NCBI RefSeq assembly: GCF_020169515.1
Contig: NZ_JAHMHW010000007.1
Span: 124,001 to 188,000, forward strand
DNA: 64,000 nt
Origin: Paenibacillus vietnamensis
Lineage (GTDB): Bacteria; Bacillota; Bacilli; Paenibacillales; Paenibacillaceae
Direction of reading: 5' to 3'
Made by a program: the position numbers and the translations under genes. How positions within the stretch are numbered: the stretch's first letter is position 1; each line of letters begins with the position of its first letter. Below, piece by piece: positions 54,135-61,122 of the stretch. The notes under the pieces were generated by a model. That model was not told the origin of the DNA, did not search any database, and saw nothing but the letters and a program-made list of their open reading frames with translations.

Positions 54135-54226
54135 CGGTAGCCGGCCGCAGCCGGCGGTGAATGCGCGCTTGAAGCGACCGTAGTTTGTTCCGCCGGCTTT
54201 GTGGACCGCCTTTTCCGTTCCCTCTT

Positions 54227-54463
54227 CTAGCTCCAGCCCCAAAAGAAGCCGTCCCGCTCCCAGGCCGCTTTGCCCCGGTGCAGCTTACGGAACGCTTTTT
54301 TCACTTCCTTGTCGATCGATTGATTGCCGTGCTCATTCACATAAATAAACGATTCGCCAAAATGGCTCCTGATATGCTCGACCGCAGCCGCTTGATGGAG
54401 AATCCCCTTTTCCTTCACCTCGTTAAGCATCCACTCCGCTACCTGATCGGCGGTGTATGTCAA
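54227..54463 (-). CDS. Small conserved protein (DUF6953-like)
   Basis: The 78-residue protein runs TYTADQVAEWMLNEVKEKG to AAWERDGFFWGWS with a central HFGESFIYVNEHGNQSID. This resembles the DUF6953 family of small cytoplasmic proteins of unknown function. TTG at 54463 was chosen because AAAGGGAG stands 8 bases upstream; a GTG at 54472 touches that site. Confidence 0.75.
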   Translation of the reverse strand: MTYTADQVAEWMLNEVKEKGILHQAAAVEHIRSHFGESFIYVNEHGNQSIDKEVKKAFRKLHRGKAAWERDGFFWGWS

Positions 54464-54506
54464 TGCGCCCACTCCCTTTGCGAGTTATATTTATTGCAAT
54501 TAGATT

Positions 54507-54536
54507 TTGATAAATTCAGAACAATTGGCCTATAAT
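54507..54536 (+). promoter_or_regulatory. SigA-type promoter of ohrR
   Basis: TTGATA and a perfect TATAAT are 18 bases apart, about 54 bases upstream of the ohrR ATG. AATTAGATTTTGATAAATT around the -35 is AT-rich and weakly OhrR-box-like, in line with self-control. Confidence 0.65.
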
Positions 54537-54589
54537 AATATACTAGGAAAATCGAATGGGCATACGCCTTGTCCACGGAGGCTGACGAT

Positions 54590-55039
54590 ATGGATAATCA
54601 TGAAGCATTAAAGCTGGAAAATCAAATCTGCTTCGCCTTTTACGCGTGCTCGCGCGAAATCACGAAGCTGTACCGCCCGATGCTGGATCGGCTCGAGCTT
54701 ACTTATACGCAATATGTGACGATGCTCGCTTTGTGGGAGCAGGACCAGGTGACGGTGACCGCCCTTGGCAACAAGCTGTATCTGGACTCCGGTACCCTGA
54801 CGCCGCTGCTCAAGAAGCTGGAGGCCGCCGGTCTCATTACGCGCACCAGGGACCGCAACGACGAAAGGAGCGTCATCGTCGAGCTGACGGAGCAGGGCAG
54901 AGCGTTAAAAGAAAAAGCCGCCGGCATCCCCGCCGAGCTGGCCTGCAAGGTGGAAGGAACGCCGGAAGAGGCGGGCATCCTGCTGCGACAAATGCATGAG
55001 TTTCTCCGCCGCTTGCAGTCGTGCAACGCTAAGGAATAA
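54590..55039 (+). CDS. ohrR: MarR-family organic-peroxide sensor OhrR
   Basis: The 149-residue winged-helix repressor has the N-terminal sensing Cys in LENQICFAFYACSREITKLY (Cys14, second Cys20) and a further Cys near the C-terminus (QSCNAKE). This makes a two-Cys sensing mode possible. The winged helix runs TALGNKLYLDSGTLTPLLKKL to RDRNDERSVIVELTEQG. ATG at 54590 has GGAGG 8 bases upstream. It lies 0.5 kb from a peroxidase gene with an OhrR palindrome in its promoter. Confidence 0.88.
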   Translation: MDNHEALKLENQICFAFYACSREITKLYRPMLDRLELTYTQYVTMLALWEQDQVTVTALGNKLYLDSGTLTPLLKKLEAAGLITRTRDRNDERSVIVELTEQGRALKEKAAGIPAELACKVEGTPEEAGILLRQMHEFLRRLQSCNAKE

Positions 55040-55259
55040 CGGAGTCGGCCGGGCGTGGAGTGTGAGAGGACTCCTATCGTTAGGGGGCGCCTCTCTGCCC
55101 GGGCCATAGTCGCTACTGCCGCCTGTGCTAATGCCGCATCAACCTGCGCCTCACGGACCTGCCTTCGCGACCTAACTTTAAAGCACGGATAATATGAATT
55201 AGCACGATTCACACATTTAACTATTAACGATGTTAGATTCCAAATGAACAAGGTATCCG

Positions 55260-55451
55260 AAAATAACTGGATTTCATGCATCTAATGGGCAAGCATGTTC
55301 CAGGTTGAATAAAATTACTGGAATAGATGCAGTTAATATCGGGACATTCAGCCAATTAGTGATTTTCGTGCGAATTAAATACAATGGATACAGTTATTTT
55401 TCGAAACAAGCCCCCTCGACGAAAAATATAGACATGCAATCCATTTATTAC
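55260..55451. repeat. Four-unit inverted repeat element, copy G
   Basis: Forward units lie at 55260-55286 and 55313-55340, reverse units at 55372-55401 and 55424-55451. The rest of 55040-55506 shows no gene. Confidence 0.8.
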
Positions 55452-55506
55452 GACAATCACTTCCTTAAGCCGATTAAATTTCTCCATCCAAGGGAGATTT
55501 AACGGT

Positions 55507-55536
55507 TTGACACGCCTTTTTTAATTGTATACAATT
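55507..55536 (+). promoter_or_regulatory. Promoter of the peroxidase gene with an OhrR-type operator
   Basis: A perfect TTGACA (55507-55512) and TACAAT (55530-55535) are 17 bases apart. The 14-bp perfect palindrome AATTGTATACAATT (55523-55536) covers the -10 and equals the core of the B. subtilis ohrA operator. OhrR would block RNA polymerase there until oxidised by organic peroxide. Confidence 0.82.
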
Positions 55537-55575
55537 TAATTAATTAAAATCATTCAGTCGAAAGGGGATTCTCCT

Positions 55576-56070
55576 ATGTCCTTATACGATATCGAAGTCA
55601 ATACGATTAAAGGCGAGACCGGCACGCTGGCGCCTTACAAAGGGCAAGTGCTGCTCATCGTGAATACGGCGACCAAATGCGGTTTTGCCGGTCAATTTGA
55701 AGGCTTGCAGAAGCTTCATGACAAATACCGAGAGCAAGGATTCTCCGTGCTGGGATTTCCTAACGGCCAGTTTGCTAACCAGGAGCCCGGCAGCAACAGC
55801 GAAGTCGCCGAGGCTTGCAAAATCAATTTCGGAGTCACCTTTCCCCTATTCGAAAAGGTGGATGTGATCGGCAGCCAAATTCATCCGCTCTTCAAGCACC
55901 TGACGAATGAAGCGCGCGGCGTATTGGGCTCCAAAGCGATTAAGTGGAACTTTACCAAGTTTCTCGTCGACCGGGACGGCCGCGTCCTGAAGCGCTTCGG
56001 CTCCGCCGACACGCCCGAGCGTATAGAGAGCCATATTCAAAAGCTGCTCGATCAGCCTGCAAAGGCGTGA
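55576..56070 (+). CDS. Glutathione peroxidase-family thiol peroxidase
   Basis: The 164-residue thioredoxin-fold enzyme has the peroxidatic Cys35 in NTATKCGF, Gln65 and the Trp/Asn of KWNFTKFLVDRDG, and Cys81 (EACKINFGVTFP) as likely resolving Cys. The usual GFPCNQF motif reads GFPNGQF here, so that Cys is missing. Such Cys-type GPx enzymes reduce lipid and organic peroxides with thioredoxin. GAAAGGGGA precedes the ATG. Confidence 0.93.
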   Translation: MSLYDIEVNTIKGETGTLAPYKGQVLLIVNTATKCGFAGQFEGLQKLHDKYREQGFSVLGFPNGQFANQEPGSNSEVAEACKINFGVTFPLFEKVDVIGSQIHPLFKHLTNEARGVLGSKAIKWNFTKFLVDRDGRVLKRFGSADTPERIESHIQKLLDQPAKA

Positions 56071-56110
56071 TTGTTGAACTGCCCCTCTCTCGATCGGCCC
56101 GGCAAGGAAT

Positions 56111-56626
56111 TTAGAGGGTGCTTTCTTTCAGACGCGTCCTTGAGAAAGCCATTCGGTACAGTCCCAAATGTGCGCTTTGCAGCAACAAGTAAATCGGAAA
56201 CGAATAAGCAAGCCGGTAACCCTCTTTGTAATGGAACATTCCGACATAGACGCCCGCCGTTTCGGCGGCGATCCCTATCCATGCCCATACGAAGATATAA
56301 ACGATCGTCAGCAATCCGCCTACTCGCATCCGCTCGTGCCAGTAAATAAACCAATACCCGAACGGCATATACATCGCGTAAGAAATAATATCAAAGAGCT
56401 GGTATTTGGACTGGTCTCCGAAATCATAAAGATCAAACGGCGGTATAGCGATCGTGTGATCGAAGACTAGACCTAAGGTAACGCCGATGAACAGATTAAA
56501 TGTGGTTTGCAAAGGAGAAAAGCTGCGGGGGAAAAAACGAATGGCCGCGAGTCCGATGACCGTCAGCACGATGGCGTACCATTCGTTCATATTAAATTGA
56601 TTGTCGTAAACGATATTGCCATTCAT
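56111..56626 (-). CDS. Multi-span membrane protein, CBO0543-like
   Basis: The 171-residue protein has five membrane segments and a conserved-looking acidic loop (DLYDFGDQSKYQLFD). ATG at 56626 overlaps the upstream stop (ATGA) with AGAAGG 9 bases upstream. It resembles the CBO0543 membrane family of spore formers; function unknown. It is translationally coupled to the next gene, so the two may form a pair. Confidence 0.72.
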   Translation of the reverse strand: MNGNIVYDNQFNMNEWYAIVLTVIGLAAIRFFPRSFSPLQTTFNLFIGVTLGLVFDHTIAIPPFDLYDFGDQSKYQLFDIISYAMYMPFGYWFIYWHERMRVGGLLTIVYIFVWAWIGIAAETAGVYVGMFHYKEGYRLAYSFPIYLLLQSAHLGLYRMAFSRTRLKESTL

Positions 56627-57096
56627 CTCATCCATCCTTCTTTTGCTGCCATTATCTGGAGAATTCTTCCTGCAAGCAAGGTGTAGGCCATAAGCAAAAT
56701 AATCATCAAGGTCTCACAGAGGAAATTCCATCCGTTATCGGTAATGACATCGTTCCATCGAAGCGCGTAGCCGGTTGCGAATTGCAGAACGACCGCGTAA
56801 ACCGATATTCCCCAGCGTACGCGCGCATTCCGGGTTGTGAGAAAGGTGTTGGCGAAGGCAAGCAGGATGAACGGTACAGTAAGATCATTGTGAATGATCA
56901 ACGATAAGAAATGGGGTATGCTTTGATTCATAATAAATAACTGAAGATCGTACCCGATGACAGTCAGCTTGTTCGTGAGCATGATCTCTATCGCCATAAA
57001 CAATAGAAAGTTGACAGCTAGCGGAAGCTTATGGGGAAGACTGATCCATACATGGATACAAAACCACGCAAACAGTACGAACAAGACGACGACCAC
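56623..57096 (-). CDS. Multi-span membrane protein, partner of the 56111 gene
   Basis: The 157-residue protein has five predicted membrane segments with short loops (LPHKLPLAVNF, TTRNARVRWGISVYA, RWNDVITDNGWNF). The start is GTG with AAGGGGG 11 bases upstream. Related in layout to the coupled gene downstream; function unknown. Confidence 0.72.
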   Translation of the reverse strand: MVVVLFVLFAWFCIHVWISLPHKLPLAVNFLLFMAIEIMLTNKLTVIGYDLQLFIMNQSIPHFLSLIIHNDLTVPFILLAFANTFLTTRNARVRWGISVYAVVLQFATGYALRWNDVITDNGWNFLCETLMIILLMAYTLLAGRILQIMAAKEGWMR

Positions 57097-57225
57097 GTTT
57101 GAATGGACCCCCTTGTCATTAGGATTTCCAATTGAACTAACTCGGCTCTACTTTGTTGATTTTTTCCGGATTCGATGATTTTTATGTAAATAAAGCCGGA
57201 GACCGATGATCCCGCAACAACAACC

Positions 57226-57960
57226 TTACTCCAGCACTTCAATCTTCAAGGCCGTTGCTTGCCCGGGATAAGAATGAAGCATTATGCCCGTGAACCAAGC
57301 CTCCACCGTCATGCCGACCTTAAGCTGCCCGAACGGGACATCCTTACCTGCGTCCTTCCCCTTTCGCCGTTCTACGACCTTGCCGTCATCGGTCATAGAA
57401 ATCCACGTCGCTACGGGATCCTCGGTATTTCCATTCTTGCGCTCGTCGTCAATGACAAGAACGCGGTTCCCTTCCACCTGCATGATCTTCCCTTTCGTGC
57501 TCCCGCTTTCACTGCAGCAGTTGCCCAGCTCAAGCTTCACCGGAAACGGCTTGCCTATCAGCTCGTACAACGCCTGCTTCAGCCTCTCGGCATCGGCTTC
57601 CGTCAGCGTACGTTCAAAGTCGCCGTAGCTCCGAGCCATCACATGAATCTGGTCGCGTCCGATTCCGACCCCCGACAACAATATAGACTGCGACACTTGA
57701 ATACTCCGCCGGTTAGCGGACAGCTCCTCTTTGATGCGGAGCAGCTCCTCTTTCGAAAAGTCAACGCTCCCCTCCGGCGCATACTCCACGCTGACGCCCT
57801 GTTTATCCACCTCGTCGCCCGTCTGTTTCAATGGCTCCGCCCCATTTTGCGCTAAATCAGGCTGCCGCTTTGGCTCCGTCTCATTCCCGGATAACGAGCA
57901 CCCTGTGACCAACAACAACAAGATAATGGCCATTCCACGAACCAATACCAATTTGTACAT
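57226..57960 (-). CDS. Lipoprotein with C-terminal DUF3221-like domain
   Basis: The 244-residue protein has a lipoprotein signal peptide with lipobox VTGC (Cys about 22). A charged linker and an N-terminal domain of unknown type (about 60-150) lead to a beta-rich C-terminal domain (about 150-244: KIMQVEGNRVLVIDDERKN ... WFTGIMLHSYPGQATAL) like DUF3221/YobA. GGAGGAGGA precedes ATG 57960. A CC pair (GNCCSES) lies in the middle. Function unknown. Confidence 0.78.
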   Translation of the reverse strand: MYKLVLVRGMAIILLLLVTGCSLSGNETEPKRQPDLAQNGAEPLKQTGDEVDKQGVSVEYAPEGSVDFSKEELLRIKEELSANRRSIQVSQSILLSGVGIGRDQIHVMARSYGDFERTLTEADAERLKQALYELIGKPFPVKLELGNCCSESGSTKGKIMQVEGNRVLVIDDERKNGNTEDPVATWISMTDDGKVVERRKGKDAGKDVPFGQLKVGMTVEAWFTGIMLHSYPGQATALKIEVLE

Positions 57961-58079
57961 ATAGCTCCTCCTCCCATACCCTCCAGACGCCTGCCCGCCG
58001 CAAAAAGTTCCAGCCCCTTTTTTCAACCGAACCGCCGCCTGTGCTATGATAGGAACAACTACTTTTCGGGAGAATCCGC

Positions 58080-58703
58080 ATGCTCAAAAAAATCGCCCTT
58101 GCCGCCTCTTACGCGGCTATCGCTTTCGTCATCTACCGCTACGGCGACGCGGTTCTGACCTGGCTCCAGCAAACGGACAACATCCCGTCCGTCATCGCTG
58201 CCGCCACTTTAATGGCGCTGTTCCCCGTCATCCCGTATCCGGTCGTCGGCGGTGTAATCGGTGCGGCGCTCGGCCCCGTCCTGGGCGCAGCCGTCACCTG
58301 GACCGGCTCTGCGGCGGCCTCGATTCTTATGTTCCTGTTCATCCGGTACGGCTACCAGGACTGGGGGCGCCGGGCGCTGGAGCGCTACAAGCATACCCGA
58401 AAGCTGACGGCTTTGTTCGAGCGCAACGCTTTTTTGACGATTTTGTTCGCCAGGCTGATCCCGTTCATCCCGTCCTTTGCGGTCAATCTGTTCGCCGCGT
58501 TAAGCCGCATGTCCTTCGTCTCGTACGTGGTCGCATCGTCGCTTGGCAAAATCCCGGCCACACTGTTGTTCGCCGCACTCGGCGACGACGTCATGACCGA
58601 TCCCGCCGGTATCGTGACCACCGTAGCGGTGTACGGCATTTTTCTGGCCCTGTCGCTGCTGCTCTACCGCCTCTGGAAGAAGAAACGCCCGACCGCCGCG
58701 TAA
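58080..58703 (+). CDS. TVP38/TMEM64 (VTT-domain) membrane protein
   Basis: The 207-residue protein has five to six membrane segments. It has the VTT-domain core with GGVIGAALGPVLGAAVTWTGS and the conserved FARLIPFIPSFAVNLFAALS. DedA-like VTT proteins act in lipid scrambling or flipping. A TATGAT -10 near 58045 and GGGAGA precede the ATG. Confidence 0.9.
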   Translation: MLKKIALAASYAAIAFVIYRYGDAVLTWLQQTDNIPSVIAAATLMALFPVIPYPVVGGVIGAALGPVLGAAVTWTGSAAASILMFLFIRYGYQDWGRRALERYKHTRKLTALFERNAFLTILFARLIPFIPSFAVNLFAALSRMSFVSYVVASSLGKIPATLLFAALGDDVMTDPAGIVTTVAVYGIFLALSLLLYRLWKKKRPTAA

Positions 58704-58722
58704 CGCCGCCGCAACCCAAAGC

Positions 58723-59514
58723 TCAGCGGAAGCCCGCGCCTTCTTGCACGGTGTTGATCCGAAGGCTGCCGTACATCGCGAACACCAGTACAAACAGCAC
58801 AAGCGCAGCTATCGCCTGAACATGTCCGGGCAGAAGGGCCGTGGCAGCGCTCCCTTTTTCGATCAGCAGAAGGCCGCCCGCCTCCTCCCTTCCCGGTATG
58901 CCATAGACAAGCGCCGTTATCATATTCAGCCCCCCATGGAGGCCCGTATTCATCCAGATCGAGCCGGTTCTATACAGCGTGTAACCAAGCGATAAGCCCA
59001 GCAGGACCGAAACATACGCACTCCGAATGTCGAAGCCCGCCAGCCACACATCGTCCAGCGCATAAATAAAAGAAGAAAGCATAATTAAAGCGGCCCCGGG
59101 GAGCTTGTCCCGAAGCTGCGCGAACAAATATCCTCTCACAATCAGGTCGTTGATCAGTGAACCCAGAAACAGAACGACAAGCATTTCGGCCACAAATACG
59201 GCCGCCTCCTGCGGCTGCTTGAATCCCGTCACCCGAAAATCGCCGAGCACTCCCAGCAGCACATACATCGAACCCCAGACGGCCGCTCCGAACGCAAAGC
59301 CGATTTTCAGATTTCTTTTCCAGCCGTAATGCGCTCTAAGCCCTAAATCCTCCAGACCCTCAAGCCCCGTCAGCCTCGCCACATGCCGTGCCAGCACGAA
59401 GAAGAAAGCGGCGTACAGCAGCCAGGAGGCCGTCCCTGGCGGAATCAGATTCGGGAGGAGATTAAAATACAAATCCAAAATCAGAAATCCCATTATCGGA
59501 AATAGGAAAAGCAT
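58723..59514 (-). CDS. CPBP-family (Abi) membrane protein with altered active-site motifs
   Basis: The 263-residue protein has eight membrane segments. The first CPBP motif, normally EExxxR, reads NDLIVRGYLF; the second, normally ending in His, reads SFIYALDD; the third, NTGLHGGLN, is normal. So two of three catalytic sites lack the metal or acid residues, and protease activity is doubtful. AAGGGGAG precedes the ATG. It converges with the VTT gene. Confidence 0.85.
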   Translation of the reverse strand: MLFLFPIMGFLILDLYFNLLPNLIPPGTASWLLYAAFFFVLARHVARLTGLEGLEDLGLRAHYGWKRNLKIGFAFGAAVWGSMYVLLGVLGDFRVTGFKQPQEAAVFVAEMLVVLFLGSLINDLIVRGYLFAQLRDKLPGAALIMLSSFIYALDDVWLAGFDIRSAYVSVLLGLSLGYTLYRTGSIWMNTGLHGGLNMITALVYGIPGREEAGGLLLIEKGSAATALLPGHVQAIAALVLFVLVFAMYGSLRINTVQEGAGFR

Positions 59515-59667
59515 TGCATCTCCCCTTTTTGTTTCAACCTTCTTATCGATAGCCCGTTTCTATGAGTATATTCGCCGGGACACGCTTTATATCCCCCATT
59601 CGCATTCAAATCAGGCATTATGCTAAAATACAAGGTGGATATTGTAGCGAAATAGGAGGATATGAAG

Positions 59668-60405
59668 ATGCAAACGAAAAAACGCCTCGGCGTTATGCTG
59701 CTCCTCATGCTCGTTCTGCTGGTCGTCGCTTCGGGCTGCGGCGCCGGCAAGAGCAATTCGGGCGGCGACAGCCTCGGCTCAGGCGGCGCGAATACGCCAA
59801 CCGAGGCCCCAACGGAGACGCCGGAGGAGGAAGGGCCTGCACTGCTCGGTCCGGACAAGCATCCGGTCGTCACCGTCGAGCTGAGCAACGGCAAAACCGT
59901 AAAGCTTGAGCTTTACCCGGAGGTTGCTCCGAATACCGTCAATAACTTTGTTTCTCTCGTCCAAAAGGGCTTCTACGACGGCCTGACGTTCCACCGCGTC
60001 ATTCCGGGCTTCATGGTGCAGGGCGGCGATCCGGAAGGCACCGGCATGGGCGGTCCCGGCTACGGCATCGCCGGCGAATTCACAGAGAACGGCTTCGAGA
60101 ACAAACTGAAGCATACGCGGGGCGTCCTGTCGATGGCTCGAGCGCAGGATCCCGATTCTGCAGGCTCGCAGTTTTTTATTATGGTAGAGGACTACCCGTC
60201 GCTGGATAACAAGTACGCCTCGTTCGGCAAAGTGATGGAAGGCATGGAAGCGGTCGACGAGATCGTGAACCAGACTCGCGACGCCAACGATAAACCGTTG
60301 CCGACGACCGACGAGAACGGCAACTCCGTAGCGCCGATCACGATGAAGAAATTGACGGTAGACACGCGGGGCATGACGTTCGAGGAACCGAAAAAGGCGG
60401 AATAA
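59668..60405 (+). CDS. Cyclophilin-type peptidyl-prolyl isomerase lipoprotein
   Basis: The 245-residue protein has a lipoprotein signal peptide (lipobox ASGC, Cys about 24) and a Pro/Thr/Glu linker. A cyclophilin domain (about 65-225) follows, with FHRVIPGFMVQGGDP, SQFFIM and FGKVMEGMEAVD. It helps fold proteins at the outer face of the membrane. The second ATG (59668) is preferred because AGGAGG is 8 bases upstream; the first (59662) is only 2 bases away. Confidence 0.93.
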   Translation: MQTKKRLGVMLLLMLVLLVVASGCGAGKSNSGGDSLGSGGANTPTEAPTETPEEEGPALLGPDKHPVVTVELSNGKTVKLELYPEVAPNTVNNFVSLVQKGFYDGLTFHRVIPGFMVQGGDPEGTGMGGPGYGIAGEFTENGFENKLKHTRGVLSMARAQDPDSAGSQFFIMVEDYPSLDNKYASFGKVMEGMEAVDEIVNQTRDANDKPLPTTDENGNSVAPITMKKLTVDTRGMTFEEPKKAE

Positions 60406-60415
60406 TATGAAGAAG

Positions 60416-60444
60416 GAGAAGGGCCGCACCCTTCTCTTTTTTTT
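60416..60444 (+). terminator. Terminator of the isomerase gene
   Basis: GAGAAGGG-CCGCA-CCCTTCTC with T8 after it, 11 bases past the stop. Confidence 0.92.
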
Positions 60445-60511
60445 GCGCGTTGTAAGCTGGCATGTTCCGGGATTCCCGTCATATGGTGTATAGACATGTT
60501 ATCAAAGGACG

Positions 60512-61054
60512 GTGAAGCCATTGTATCCGCAAGGCCCGGTTAACGTCGTTAATTTAACCACCCCGTTCGTCAAGTCTATGCAGGGGAAGTATTTTCTCGG
60601 GGAGACCGACCAGCTGAATCCGACCGATTCGAATCGGACCTGGGGAGCGCTCGTCAACCCTCCCGGCTCCGGCGTCAATCTGTATGTGGACATCTACGTG
60701 ATCAGCAACCTGTCCGACGACAAGCTGCTGTCCCAAATCTGCTTCTGCTCCAGCCTGCCGGCAAACGGCATGCAATCGCATGAAGTGTCTTCGGCCAATT
60801 TGGCCCTGCATCCGAAAACGGTGCCGCACGGCCAAATCCAGTTCGGCAGCTATCTGGATACCGACGCATTCGAGGCGGTGCCCGTATCGACACGCGTCGT
60901 TCCCGCGTACTCCAGCGTCTCCAGCGAGAAGAGCGGCCACTGGATTATCGGCCCCGGCAAAGCGGTTCTCTTCACGCTGACCAGCGCACTCAACCACCCC
61001 GCTCCGGCAGTCATTTCTTTCGGCTGGTGGGAGGAGCCGCAGGGAGTTTATTGA
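60512..61054 (+). CDS. DUF6143-like hypothetical protein
   Basis: The 180-residue protein is beta-rich and has no signal peptide (VNVVNLTTPFVKSMQGKYFLG, NPPGSGVNLYVDIYVISNLS, a pair of Cys in ICFCSS, WWEEPQGVY at the end). It resembles the DUF6143 family of Bacilli, with unknown function. The start is GTG at 60512 or TTG at 60521; both share AAAGGACGGTGA. Confidence 0.75.
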   Translation: MKPLYPQGPVNVVNLTTPFVKSMQGKYFLGETDQLNPTDSNRTWGALVNPPGSGVNLYVDIYVISNLSDDKLLSQICFCSSLPANGMQSHEVSSANLALHPKTVPHGQIQFGSYLDTDAFEAVPVSTRVVPAYSSVSSEKSGHWIIGPGKAVLFTLTSALNHPAPAVISFGWWEEPQGVY

Positions 61055-61066
61055 CACGGACAACCG

Positions 61067-61111
61067 AAAGAGCCGTTTCCGCAGGGTGACTCACCCGGGA
61101 AACGGCTCTTT
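61067..61111. terminator. Bidirectional terminator between convergent genes
   Basis: AAAGAGCCGTTTCC pairs with GGAAACGGCTCTTT, with an inner GGGTGA-CTCACCC. It serves both the DUF6143-like gene and the asparaginase gene. Confidence 0.9.
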
Positions 61112-61122
61112 CTCATGCCGGT

